Below are positions 1 through 12,000 of a DNA stretch of 64,000 bases, piece by piece. The translations under genes and the position numbers were made by a program. How positions within the stretch are numbered: position 1 is the first letter of the stretch; each line of letters begins with the position of its first letter. The notes under the pieces were generated by a model. That model saw nothing but the letters and a program-made list of their open reading frames with translations, had not been told where the DNA came from and ran no database searches. The stretch spans positions 4,092,001 through 4,156,000 of the forward strand of contig NZ_CP109199.1 of the NCBI RefSeq assembly GCF_036250065.1, in the 5' to 3' direction. This DNA is from Micromonospora sp. NBC_01699 (GTDB lineage: Bacteria; Actinomycetota; Actinomycetes; Mycobacteriales; Micromonosporaceae).

Positions 1-1795
1 CGAGCAGTGCCGGGCTGCCCGGGTCACCGAAGCGCGTATCGATGGGAATCTGTGTCGGGGTCGCCGGGATGCCGTCGGCGGATCCGGGTTGCCGGCGTGC
101 CACCGAGGTTGGCTCCGGCCGGGCGGCACCGCGGTCCACCACCGCCAGAACCGGCAGCGGCGCCTCCCGGCCCAATACCAACAGCGCCGGTACGTCGCTC
201 GGAAGCGGCTCGGTCAGGATCGGCTCGGTCGGAATCGGCTCGGTCGGAATCGGCTCGGTCGGTGGCGTGGACACCGGGTGTACGGCGAGCGCGGGCGGGA
301 CCTCCCGCCAACGGGTCATGTCCAGCAGCGCCACCGACTCGACCGGCACCGGTTCGGTACCCACCGACCCGACCTCACCGACCGGGGCCGGGTCCGACTC
401 GGCCGGCTCGCTGAGGTCCGCCCCGGACACGGACGGCTGCTCGGTCGACGGCACGGGCACGGTCGACGGCACGGGCACGGTCGACGCCACGGGCACGGTC
501 GACGCCACGGGCACGGTCGACGCCACGGGCACGGTCGACGGTGGGCCGAGCGGGCGGCGGCGTGCGCCGGCCGGTGGTGGTGGTAGGACACGGCCGACCA
601 GCCGGTGGCGGGGACCGGCGGGCGACGTGGCGTTCCTCGGCGTCCAGCGGCGGAACTGCCCCTGTGTGACGAGCAATCCGTACGCGGTCACCGACACGGC
701 CGCGTCGGCGCCGAGAACGGGGCCGCCGAGCGCGTCCGCCAGCCCGCCGAAGAGCAGGTCGGCGGCGGGACCGGCGGGCGACGTACCGGAGCAGAGCAGC
801 ACCACCGGCCGACCGGAGCCGCCCCTCGCCGCCACGATCATCTTCGCCAACCCGGTCGGCGACACCGGACGACCGGCCACCCGGAAACCGGTCGCACCGA
901 TCTCGACCTCGACCACGTAGCCGGCGGCGAGCGGCAGACCGAGCGTCGGCGCGTGCTCGGGCAGGAACGACCAGCCGGCCGGTGTGGACCGTCCGGAAAC
1001 CTCCCGGTCCGGACTGGCCAGTGCGCTCCGGGAACGGCTGTCGCCTGGGGAACGACTGTCGTCCGGGGAGCGGCTGTCGTTCTGGGGCGGCTCTGCCGGC
1101 GTACGGGTGGGGGTCGGTTCCGGCGGAGCGGGCCGGCGTCGGCTGCCGCCGTACGGCAGGTAGCGGGGGGTGGTCGAGCCGGTCAGCTGCCCGGCGCCCG
1201 GACGCCAGACCAGCGAACCGTCGGCCCCGACCCCCGCCCGCCGGTAGGCGTCCTCGCTCGCGACCCCACCGCCAACGGCGGCGCCATCGCTGTCGGCATC
1301 CGCACCGCCCCCGGCGTCGGGGATCGGTGCCGGCGGTCGGGCGGGCCACTCCGGCTCCGGATACGGCTGTCCACCGGGAACACAACCGAGCCAGGCCCGC
1401 CCACCGGTGAGCGTCGGGGTCGGCCGCGACTCATCCACCGTGCAGGGTTCCAGGGGGACGATGATCTCCTGGCCGATCCGGTCCGCCAGGTCGCGGACCA
1501 GTCGTTCCACCGACAACGGCCCGGCGTACGCGCCGAGGGTGAGTAGCCGGATGCCGGCCGCGCTGCCGCCGAGGTGTTCGCCGAGGATCTCGGGCAGGAG
1601 CGGGAATAGTTCGGGTAGGGCGCTCACCGCGGCGGTGCCGAGCACGGTGACCCGGTCGGGCTCGACCGGCAGGGCGGCGGTGAGCCGGATCAGCGGTTCC
1701 GGGTCCTCGTCGGCGGTACGCAGCAGCAGCGCGTCACCGACGGCCTCGGCGATCACCGACCCGACGGTCGGGGCCGTGGTCTGCTCTGAGGTCAC
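1..1795 (-). CDS. Type VII secretion-linked protein, unknown function (3' end missing)
   Basis: The reading frame is open from a GTG at 1795 to the left edge of the window, so only the first 598 residues are seen. The GTG follows a GGAAGGGGG ribosome site. Residues 1-170 look globular. Residues about 230-290 are Pro/Ser/Asp-rich with repeated DSRSP. Residues about 290-385 form an alpha/beta-looking segment containing VVLLCSG (Cys335) that resembles a segment of the giant protein upstream. After it come six-residue repeats (STVPVA/STVPVP, DNA 430-545) and five-residue repeats (EPIPT, DNA 215-262), which read as a flexible linker. It is the last visible gene of the secretion operon, 121 bases after the preceding gene, so a role with that system is inferred. 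I do not recognise the family. Confidence 0.75.
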   Translation of the reverse strand, partial: MTSEQTTAPTVGSVIAEAVGDALLLRTADEDPEPLIRLTAALPVEPDRVTVLGTAAVSALPELFPLLPEILGEHLGGSAAGIRLLTLGAYAGPLSVERLVRDLADRIGQEIIVPLEPCTVDESRPTPTLTGGRAWLGCVPGGQPYPEPEWPARPPAPIPDAGGGADADSDGAAVGGGVASEDAYRRAGVGADGSLVWRPGAGQLTGSTTPRYLPYGGSRRRPAPPEPTPTRTPAEPPQNDSRSPDDSRSPGDSRSRSALASPDREVSGRSTPAGWSFLPEHAPTLGLPLAAGYVVEVEIGATGFRVAGRPVSPTGLAKMIVAARGGSGRPVVLLCSGTSPAGPAADLLFGGLADALGGPVLGADAAVSVTAYGLLVTQGQFRRWTPRNATSPAGPRHRLVGRVLPPPPAGARRRPLGPPSTVPVASTVPVASTVPVASTVPVPSTVPVPSTEQPSVSGADLSEPAESDPAPVGEVGSVGTEPVPVESVALLDMTRWREVPPALAVHPVSTPPTEPIPTEPIPTEPILTEPLPSDVPALLVLGREAPLPVLAVVDRGAARPEPTSVARRQPGSADGIPATPTQIPIDTRFGDPGSPALL

Positions 1796-1916
1796 CGGAC
1801 CGCCCCCTTCCCAGCCTGGCCCTGGTCCGACCGCCGTCCCGGCGGATGGCGCTGTTCACTGTCCGGTCGCCTGCACTACGCACGCCACCCCGGTCCGGTT
1901 CACGACGATCCCCGGG

Positions 1917-3002
1917 TCATCCGGTTGTCAGCCCGACCGGGTCTACGGCGGATTCGGCGACCGGTGCCTGTACGGCGGCCAGCGTCCGGTGCAGGCTCAG
2001 TACGCCGACCTCGGGCATGGCGTACCGGCCGGCGCGGATGTGTTCGGTGAACTCGGCCGTCGGTGCCAGCCCGTGCCGGTCGAGGTAGTAGGCGACGGCG
2101 TCGCTCCACACCCAGGTTCCGTCGGTGCGGAAGCTCATCGGTACGGCCGCGCCCCGGGCCGGGTCCACCACGTCGTCGAGCAGCGTGGTGGTGATCACGA
2201 GCGGCACCCCGTGCCGGAGATACCGCAGGATGCGGTCCCGCTCATCGTGGTCGAGCGTCGCCGCTTGCGGTTGGTCCCCCACGAGCGGGTCGAACAGCGG
2301 GGCGATCCGGATCTCGGGTTGTGGCTCGGCGGTCCAGAGCAGGGCGGCGAAGCCGAGTGCGGTGCGCTGGAACATGGGCAGCGTGTCGGGGTCGGCGAAG
2401 ACGGTGACCAGGGGGTCGACCTCACCCGCGTCGACCAGCACGCGTTGCAGGCGGGCGGTGATCGCGGGCAGGCCGTCGCCGCCGGTCGGGTCGGTCGCGT
2501 ACACCAGGTACATTCGCTTGGCCGGCGGCCACTGGGTGTCCAGCGCCGGGTAGCGCCAGCAGCGCCACAGGGCCAACGGGCCGGGCCCGTCGCCGATCGC
2601 GCCGGCCAGCGCGGCGTCGACCTCGTCGGGACCCGCCGGGCCGCGGTCCGACAGGGTCAGATCGATGTTGTACGGGATCCGCTCGCCGTACTCGGCCAGC
2701 ACCTCCGGGCCGACCGGTGCGAGTCCGTACAGCGGCATGATCTCGTCGTCGGCGGTCTCGATCCCGGTCAGCAGGTCGGTGTCCCCGCCGGCTTCGCCGA
2801 GGGTCCCGCCGAGCAGGGCGATGTCCGCCGGGCTGAGCGGGATCCGGCTGGTCATGGCCGTGAACACGATCGCCTGGGCGACGTCGACCAGCATCCCGGC
2901 GGCGAGCCAGGTACGGGCTTCGGCGACCAGTTCGTCGGGCATCGTGCCGTCGGCCCGCAGTAGCAGGTGGTGGAAGGCGGCCATCCGCCCGCTTTCGCTC
3001 AT
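1917..3002 (-). CDS. Hypothetical protein of the type VII secretion operon
   Basis: This 361-residue protein has no signal peptide or membrane segment that I can see. It is acidic and looks like a well-folded cytoplasmic protein (PADIALLGGTLGEAG near residue 55, RDRILRYLRHGVPLVITT near residue 255). The ATG overlaps the stop of the giant upstream gene by four bases, so the two are probably translationally coupled. That coupling suggests a partner, chaperone or immunity-like role for the giant protein, but this is inference from position only. I do not recognise the family and see no catalytic motif. Confidence 0.8.
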   Translation of the reverse strand: MSESGRMAAFHHLLLRADGTMPDELVAEARTWLAAGMLVDVAQAIVFTAMTSRIPLSPADIALLGGTLGEAGGDTDLLTGIETADDEIMPLYGLAPVGPEVLAEYGERIPYNIDLTLSDRGPAGPDEVDAALAGAIGDGPGPLALWRCWRYPALDTQWPPAKRMYLVYATDPTGGDGLPAITARLQRVLVDAGEVDPLVTVFADPDTLPMFQRTALGFAALLWTAEPQPEIRIAPLFDPLVGDQPQAATLDHDERDRILRYLRHGVPLVITTTLLDDVVDPARGAAVPMSFRTDGTWVWSDAVAYYLDRHGLAPTAEFTEHIRAGRYAMPEVGVLSLHRTLAAVQAPVAESAVDPVGLTTG

Positions 3003-6000
3003 GCCGGCTCTCCAAGGGATTCGATGGGTTGGTCGGTGACCCCGTGTGTCGCCGCTATCCGGGCGGCGAGTTGCGCGGCGTACTGCTCGCCCAGTCCGTT
3101 GTTCAGGGCGGCGGTGACCCGGTCGCGCAGTTCGGCCATGAGTGCCGGCCGTCCGGGCAGCGGCCCGGCGTACGGACGGATGATCGCGTCGGTCAGTTGA
3201 CCGACGCCGACCCTTATCCGGGGGAACCGGGGGATCGGATGGGGCGGGGCGGGGTCCTCGATCACGTTCGCCATCCCCCCGATGCCGAGCACCTTGCCAA
3301 TGGCCTCGCGGTCGACGATCTTCCGCTCGGCGTCCCGCCGGAGCGTCGTGTCGGCGTCCCTCCTCAGCCGGGTCAGGTGGCCGGTGTCGACCGGGAGCGG
3401 GCCGGCCTTCGACCGGACCATGGCCTCCGTCATCCGTTCGCCGTCCCGCCGCCGGGAAGGCGTCAGTGTGCTCGCTACGTCCCGATCGATCGGGGACGCG
3501 TCCCGGTCGGTCGGGGACGCGTCGCGGTCGAGCGGGGACGCGTCCCGGTCGATCGGCGGCAACCCGTCGCCGTCGTCGCTGTCACCGTCGATGTCGGTGT
3601 CGCCGTCGGTGTCGCCGAGGTCGTCCGCGACCAATGCCACGTGGTGCGGCACGGCGACGTACGTGGCCTCGAAGTCGTCCAGCAGCTCGGAGTGCGTCTG
3701 GAGCAGCTCCCACCACTCGGCCTCGATCCGCTCCCGCTCCTCGACCGCCTCCCGCCACGTTTCGTGGGCCTCGTCGCGTGCCCCGCTCGCCTCCGGCCTG
3801 GTCATCGGCCGGTCCCGCAGCACGGGCTCCCGGACGCCTTGCAGCCGGTACCTGGCCGCCTCCTCGGCGTCGGTCGCCGCGACGAACCGCTCCCCGGTGG
3901 CGTGCAGCATCCGGTCATGGGCCACGATCCGGTCGAACGCGTCCCGCATCCCCGGCCGTACGGCGTCACTGTCGTCGATGGCGAGCACCTGGCGGGCGTC
4001 CTCCAGCCCCATCCGCAGCACCACGGTCACCGGGTCCAGCGGACGGTCGACGCGCTGCCGGGCCGGCAGCAGCACCCGGATCCGCTCGGGCAGGGTCACC
4101 TCGATCACCGGCTGGCAGACGTACGCGACCGCGGCCGACGGACCCTCGGGCTTGACGTTGCCGAACCCGGTCGCCCCGCCCTCCTCACCGGAGCCGGCCG
4201 CCGCGGTCTCCCCGGTGGAGGGACCGGCGCCGCTGGTCTCCAGCGCCTGGTACGGGTCGCCCAGGTAACCGCGACCGAGCAGCAGCCGGGGCGCCTGGGT
4301 GGACTGGATCAGCGCGTTCGTACCGCTGCCGCCGGCCGTGGTCGCCTGCTTCACGTGCTCCCGGTACACGCCGGCGTCGACCCCGGCCAGCCGGACCGCC
4401 ACCGGCACCAGCCGGACCCGGACCACCGCCCCCTTCATCGACACGGCGGCGCTCGGCACCTCGGGCAACTCCAGCCCGAGTACGTCCAGCAGGTCGCCCG
4501 CGTTCGGCAGCAGCAGTTCCGGTGTCAGCCCCTGGTGCACCTGGTGGGCGCCGGCGTAGCCAGCCTGGGCCAGCCGGTTCGACACCCCCTGGAGCATGTT
4601 GTTCACCGCGGCCTGGAGCACCCCGGCACCGTCGATGTCCTCCGGCGCGAACCGGGGTGGCACCAGGATCCCGTTGCGTTCCCGCCAGCCGGGCGAGCGG
4701 AGCCGACCGGTCCGCTGGTCCGGCGCGGGCAGCTGGTTCGCCGGAAGCTGGTACGCGCCCGGGTCGCCGGGTTCGGCGGGCGGCCGGGCCACCGCGCCGG
4801 CCTGCCGGATCCGCAGGTTGGTGGCCCACCGGTCGATGGTCACCGGCGCCTGGAAGGAGACCACCCCGCCGCGTACGGGTCGACCCCGGTAGTAGATCCG
4901 GATCTCGAACCGGGGCTGGAGCCGGGTTCTCGCCTTCACCCCGCGCCCGGAGCTGATGTCGGTGGTCCGGACCTCCGACTCGGAGCTGTTCGAGCTGAGC
5001 ACGAGCGAGCCGTAGCCGTACTGGTGCCCGAGGCCGAGTGCCGCCGGCTTGCCCTCCGGGTTCAGGATCGCCGAGCCGGCGACGTTCCCGAAGACCGCGT
5101 CACCGCGCCCGCTGCGAACGGTCTTCCCCCCACCCCCGACGCCCACCGTCCGTACGTCGATGTCGTTGTGGTCGGCGACGAAGCGGACCAGTTCGGGCGG
5201 CCGGTCGACGACGGCGACCAGGCGGATGTCGAACAGCCGCTGGCTGACCAGCCCGGTCTCCGGGTAGAGCAGCGACACCCCGCCGTCGAACAGCGCCGCC
5301 CAGTGCCGGGGCAACCCGGTCCGGGACAGTACGTTGAGCAGCCGCCGCCGGTTGAGCATCGGATCGGACAGCCCCATGCCGGTCAGGGTCGCCAGGATCC
5401 GGGCGAACACCGGGTGGGGGTTCGCCTGCGCGACCACCGCCCGCAGGGCGGCGATGGCCGGTGCGACCAGCGAGGGCACCTGGTGGAACGTCTGCAACCC
5501 CAGACCGGGCGAACGTCCGGGCGGCAGCACGAACTCCCGGCCCCGCACCTCCTGGGCGATGGCGACCGGCACCGGCGGGTTCGGCAGCCGCCCGATCAGA
5601 CCGAGCCGGACCGCCTCGTCCTCGCTGACCCAGAGGTAGACCGCGTTCTCGATCACGGCACTGCGGGTCACCGTCTTGTGGTGCTCCCAACCGGCCGGCT
5701 GGAACGGCTCCGGCAGCAACGACCTGGGCAGGTCGGCCGGGTTCGTCACCTCGGCGACCACGCTCGCCCGCAGGTCGGCCACCACCAGGTACGAGCGGGT
5801 CCTGGCCTTCCGGTTGTTGACGTTGCGTTCGATGAACCCGCTGACCTTCTTCCGGTGCCGGGTCATCCGGGAGTAGACGATCCGCTGGTAGCCGCCGGAT
5901 CCGGTGCCGCCACCGCTGTATCTGTCCTCCTTGTTGCTCGTCTCGCGGCCGGTCACGCCGAACTGGGCCCGCGCCTGGATCTGGTTCTCCGTGGTCCTGG

Positions 6001-9000
6001 TCCCCCACACCTGCACCCCGCCACCGGGCGCATTCTCGGTGGTGACCTCGGACAGGTTCGGCGCCAGCCTCGGTCGGGTGAGCCGGGCGGCCACCGACAC
6101 GTTCAGCCGCCCGCCGTCCGCCTCGGTGGTGATCGGTTCCAGGTCCCACTGCTGTTCGGTCATCGGTCCCAGGTTCGCGACCTGCTGGGTGGTGGAGAAA
6201 CGGTCCACCAACTCGGCCCAGACCGGCATTCCCTCGACCAGGGTCACGTCGCCGCGCAGCCCGCCGAGCTGGCGTCGGGACGAGCCGTCGTCGTACTGCT
6301 GGGTTTCCAGGGCCGTCTCCCGGGCCAACCGCATCAGTTCGGCGCTGCCCGGCATCGCCTCCACGAACCGCCAGTCCAACACCGCCGGACGCGGCTGCGG
6401 AGGCTGTACCGGTTGGGGAGGTTGCGGCTGCGGTTGCGGGGGTTGGGGCGCCGGCCGGTCCACGAAGTCCCGCAGCGTCGACAGGTCGGCCATGGTACGT
6501 CGACGCAGCGGCAACTGGTCCGCCGCGTCGGTGGCGTCCAACCGGGTGACCGGGAGCTCGTCGAGATCCTGGCGCGGGATCGCGCTGTTCGCGAACAGCA
6601 CGCTCACCGGCTTGCTCGTGGTCAGCGTGTACTGGTTGATCAGCCGGTCGCCGACCTGTACCTGGTTCCGGTCCCAGGCGGCGTTCGGCGCGGTGGTCGG
6701 GGTCAGCGGTCCGGCCCGGTGGCCGAGCCCGAGCCGCGCCCGTGGATTGCGACCCAACCGATTCTTGTACGTGTAGACCGTGACCACCAGCTCCAGGTCA
6801 CCGTCGAAGCGTTGGGAGTCGGGCGTACCGCCGTGCAGTGCGCTCTCCTGCCCGGTCGTGTCCACCCCGCCCTGCTGCGCCCACCGCCGCTGCCCCTCCA
6901 CCGCGCCGCCGGGCATCACCGCGGCGCTCGCCTCCAGCCCCGGGAAACGCTTGATGAAGGCGCCCTCCACGGACAGCGCCGCCCGCCACTGCGCCCCGGC
7001 CGCCGCCCCGTCCTGCTCGCTGTTGGACTGGAAGTTGCGTACGGCGACGCCCTTCTCCACCCCGGAGTAGGTCAGGTCCCGGGTGTGCCGGGCGGTGACG
7101 TGTACCACCACGTGCCGCGTGTGCCAGAACTTCGTCCGGGTCAGCACCGCCGCCACCCCACCGTTGAGCAGCGCGGTGTAGTTCTGCCGCAGCGCCGGTA
7201 CGGAGAGCACCCGGTCCAGTTCGGACTGGTTCTTCTGCCGCTCGCTCGCCGAACTCACGTACCCCATCGCCTGGACCGCACCGGCGGTCCGGAACCGGGG
7301 CAGGAAACCGCCACCGATCCCCCGCACCAACGCCGCCGTACGGTCGTGCACCTCGCGGAACCCGCCCATCCCGGTCGGTACGGAGTTGCCCCCGCTCCTG
7401 GCCCACGGCGGCGGCAGCGGATCCGGTTCGGGGTCCGGGATCGTGCCGTCGCCGCCGTCCTCCACCTCGGCGATCGGGTCGAGGGCGGAATCGTCCGGTG
7501 CCTTCCGGCTCTTGCCCTTGTCGCGCCGCCCGGTCGCGTCGTCGTCGGCCGGTGGTGGTCCGGCGAGCAGTTGGTCGGCCTTGTCCCGAGGCATCCGGGC
7601 CAGCATGGTCAGCTCGACCACTATCGGCCGTGGGGACCGACGGAACGGCCGCTGGAACGCGTTGACCCGGGTCGACGCGTCGATGGTGAGCCGGACCTGC
7701 ACCCGGGCCAGGACGTTCTTCACGTCCTTGAACTCGGTCCCGGTTCGGCTGGTGCTGCTCTGCTTGACGCTGGTGGTCGTGTTCCGCCGGAAACCCGCAC
7801 TCAGCCGGGCCTGCACGTACGCGATCCCGAAACCCCAACGGAACGCGCCGCTGCCGCCCCCGCCGACGGAACTGACGTGCTGCTGGCGCCCGACGGACGT
7901 GACGCCCGGCTGCCACCGGAACGACGACTTCGGGATGTCCTCGATCACCTCCATCGCGGTGACCTCGGAGGTCATCTCCAGGGCGACCGCCTGGCGGCGC
8001 GACGGGCTGAGCACCAGGGGTGAGTGGGCCGTGCTTTCGAGGGCCAGCGGCACCTGACCCAGCACGCTCGACTCGCTCAGCAGCGAACGGACCTGTTCCC
8101 GGCCGATGCCGCCCTCGCCGACCGTACCGGTGGGTCGAAGCTGTCGCAGGACATCCTCGGCGACCTCGTTCCAGGTGGTGGTCGGGGTCGGGTTGCCGTG
8201 CGGATCCCGACGGTCGATCCGGGCGTCCTCGATCCGTACCGGGAAAAGGTTCTCCACCAGCGTGGAGACGTCGAACCGACCCCGCCGGGAGCTGACCGCC
8301 CGGACGGCCGGCGGGGCTTTCGCGATGTCGTCCAGGGCCCGGAAGGCGATCGACGCGGTCGGCCCGCCCGGCGGTGGCGGGTGGGCGGCCATCCGCTGCC
8401 GGTGCGCGGCGTCGGTCTCGTACGCCGGCGGCGACGACGTCGGTGGCCGACCCGCCCGGTCCACCGTGACCGAGAACCGGACCGAGGCCAGCACGAGGTG
8501 GGAGCCGGCGCCGCTGCGGATGTTGCGGGAGTCGGTCAGGGTGCCACTCGATTCGGCGGTCTCCGCCGCGCGGGCGAACGCGAGGTCACCGGAGACCGCG
8601 CCGCCGGGCCCGAACCGGCCGCCGATCGCGCCGCCCAGGGCGAGCGCGAGGCTGTCCGAGGCGGTCGCGTTCTCCTTGAGCGCCATGTTGGTGTCGCCCC
8701 GGGTGTCGTACTTCGCCTTGTCCGCGCCCTGGTCCACCCACTGCTGGCTGTCGGTCAACCGGGTCGGGGCGATGGTGACGGAGTGCCAGCGCCGCCACCC
8801 GTCCCGGACGTCGAACGTCCGCCCGCCGGTCGCGAAGAACGACTGGAGGTCGTTGCGCAGGGCGTGCTCGATCGCCGTGGTGTCGACGGTGAGCGCCGGG
8901 CGCCCGCCGTAGGTGATCCGGGCCAGCCGGTTGGACAGCCGCGCCCGTACCTGGGCCTGCACCGACTGCCGCAGGTCAGCCACCAACCGGTCGATGTCGG

Positions 9001-12000
9001 CCGCGCCGTCGACCTCGGACAACAGCTCGGGCCGTCGGTCGTAGACACCGAGCAGGTCGCTGATGTCCGGTAGCGGGGCGGGAGCCGGGGCCTTGCCTCG
9101 TTTGTCGGGTGTCTCCGTCGGTGTGGCCGGCGTCTCCGTCGTGGCGATGCTCGGCGAGGCGGTGGAGGTGGAGGCCCCGGGTCTGGTCCAGGGCGCGAGC
9201 TTCTTCCGCTCCGGTGTCCTGGGCGTCGACGTCGACGCTTCCTGCTCGGTCGTCGCCGGTTTGCGGCCGAGCCGCAGGCCCGGCCCACCGTCCGGGCCGG
9301 CGACCGCGACGATCCCGTCGAACGGCCGGGCCGGGCCGTCGACGTCGTCGTTGAGCACGTCCCAGCCTTCGCCACCCAACCCGTCGGGGACGAAGAGCAG
9401 CCACGGGTCACCGCCGACCGAGAGCAGGTCGGCGGCGGGGTCGCCGGTGCCGGCGACGACGTCGCCCGACGGGGCGAGCACGTCCGTACCCCGGGCCGAG
9501 GCGAGCCGCTGGGCGAAGCCCCCGGCCAGCCCGGTCGGCGCACAGGAGACCAGTGCCAGCGGCGCGTCCGGCGGGGCCGCACCGGCCACGATCCGGGCCA
9601 CCTGGTCGGGGTCGAGCAGCACCTCGGCGGTCGTACCGTCGGGCTGTCGGACGGCCGCCCGGACCCGGTCGCCCGCGCCGTGCACCAGCACCGCCGCGCC
9701 CGCGCCCTCGGGTAGCGGCCGGCCCCGGACCAGTTCCCAGTCGGCGTCGGAGAGCAGCCCGACACCGGCCCGGCCGGGCACCGGCCGCACGACCAGGGGT
9801 ACGCCGTCGGCGTACCAGGTCCCGTCCGCGCCACGGGTCAGGTCGGTCACCTGGGCAGGGCCGGTCAACCGGGTCTTCGCCACGGATGTGACCGGCAGCG
9901 GTCCGCCCCGGACGGCGGACGGGAGTCGGAGTGCGTTCCTGCGCCGGGTACGCGGATGCAGTCGGTTCCAGGCCCGCCGGTCGCGCGGATTGCTCTGCGC
10001 GATCGGGCTCGGGTCGGCCGGGTTGTGCCGCGCGATCGCCTCCGGATCCGGGATGGGACTCGGGATCGGGATCGGATTCGGGATGGGGGACGGGGACGGG
10101 CTCGGGGACGGGTCGGGGCTCGGTGTGGCGGGGCTGGTCCGGGTGGGTGCGATGGGTGCGGGGTTGGTGGACGAGGGGCGGGTACCGGTTGGATCGACGG
10201 CGGCGGGTCCGGTCGTGTTCGAACCGACGGCGCCCGGGACGGTGACGCTGGAACCGATCGCACCGGAGCTGATCGGTGTCGGACCCGTTCGCGGCCCGGC
10301 GCCGGTGGGCGGGGTGCTACTGGAGGTGGCCGTGGTCCCGGTCGAGGTGGTCCCCGTGGAGGTCGTGCTGGTAGCCGTCGAGGCGGTGGAGGTCGAGGCG
10401 GAGGTGGTGGAGGAACTGGTGGAGGAACTGGTGGTAGAGGCGGGACTTGCCGGGGTGTTGTTCATGGCCGCTGCCGTGGTGCTGCTCGACACCGCGCTCG
10501 ACGTGACCGGCGTCGGGCCGGTGGAACTGCTGACGCCGTTGCCGGCCGTGGTGGACGACGGGTTGGCGGGGGTGGCCGATGTGGGGGTGCCGGTCACCGT
10601 GGCGCCGGAGGACGTGGTCGGCGAGGCGGACAGCGAGGGGTTGGCCGAGCCGGTGACGGTGGTCGGCCCGGCCGGATCGCCACCCTCGACGGTCGGCGCG
10701 AAGCCGTTGGCGGAGGTGACCGGGGGGTTCGGTGTCGGACCGCCGGACACCGAGCCGTCCGACACCGGACCGCTCGGGAGCGGGCCGCTCGCAGGGTCCG
10801 AACCGGTCTGCACCGGACCCTGCGGAATGCTCGAACCGTTCGGCACCGGGCCGCCCGGCAGGCTCGAACCGGTCGAGCTCGGGGCCGGGCCGCCGGAGGT
10901 CGGGGCCGGGCCGTTCGACGTCGGGACCGGGGCGACCGTCGGTGCGGAGTCCACCGGTGCGGGGCCGTTGGTCGGGCCGGTGCCCGCACCGGTGTCGACG
11001 GGAGTCGGCGTCGCGGTGTAGGGGGGCGGGGCGGGGTCGACCGTACCGTCGGGGTCGTCGTCGGTCGACGTACCCGAATTGTTCGACCCGGCCTTCGGAC
11101 CACCCGGCGGCGGACCGCCGGGGGTGAGGACCGGCATTGGTACGTCCGTCGGGGTGGCCTTGGTCGGCTGGTCGGCGCCACCGTCGGCGTTCTGGTCGGT
11201 GTCCGGACCGGGGCGGATCGCGTTGCCGACGTTCGTGCCGGCGATGCTGGCCCCGGCGGAGAGGATGCCGGAGGTGGCCGCCGCACCGGTCACCTTGAAG
11301 CCCTCGCCGTTGATGGCGTTGACAGTGCCCTCGGCGAGCACCTCGGTACCGGCCTCGACCACCAGTTCCTCGGCCCCCTCGACCACCGCCTGCCGGGCCG
11401 TCGGTTTCGGCGCCGGCGTCAGGAGGGCGTCGAGGAAGGACTTCGGCGGCGGCTTCGGCGTGGGGATGTTGTCCACCACTGCGTCCGCGACCTCGCCCCC
11501 GAACCGGCGGAAGATCCGGTTCGCGGCCGGGCCGAGGACCGTCGCGATGGCACCGCCCACGGCACCGGCGATCGCGGCCTGCCTGGTCAGCGACGTGTCG
11601 ATGTGGTCGCGGGTGCCCATCGCCATCTGTAGCCGCTGCACGATCAGGTCCAGTAGCACCTGGAGGCCGATGCCGATGATCTGGTTCATCACCACGTGCA
11701 TCAGCAGACGCCCGAGCAGGGTACGGACCAGGAAGCGGAAGATCGCCACCCGGGCGGCCAGCCAGTTGAGCGCCGCGCCGGGGTTGAAGAACGAGAAGGC
11801 GAGCGCGACCGCGAACTCGATCAGCAGCAGGATGATCGCGCCGATCAGGGTCATCTTGACGTACTGCACCTGGGTGCCGCTGGTCTGGCTCTTCGCACCT
11901 AGTTTGCGCATGTGCAGGCCGGCGGCGGCGAGGAAACCGGGTTCCTCGTCGACGTACGCCCGCATCGACTCCACGAACGCCTCGTCGGCCTGCCCGGAGA

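Noticed and set aside
430-545. Regular short repeats considered as CRISPR
   Set aside because: Units of 18 bases are adjacent, in frame and without spacers, so this is a coding minisatellite.
42-920. Plus-strand open frame across the left-edge gene
   Set aside because: Its repeats are the complement of the STVPVA and EPIPT repeats. The minus frame has a ribosome site and follows the operon.
1831-1845. Small hairpin CCGCCG-TCC-CGGCGG upstream of the left-edge gene
   Set aside because: The stem is only six pairs with a three-base loop and is common by chance at this GC content.
3029-8023. Very long plus-strand open frame (1664 codons) opposite the giant protein
   Set aside because: It is the GC-rich mirror of the minus-strand gene. 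Its composition (Arg, Gly, Pro, His rich) is that of a shadow frame, and the minus strand has recognisable domains and tight coupling to neighbours.
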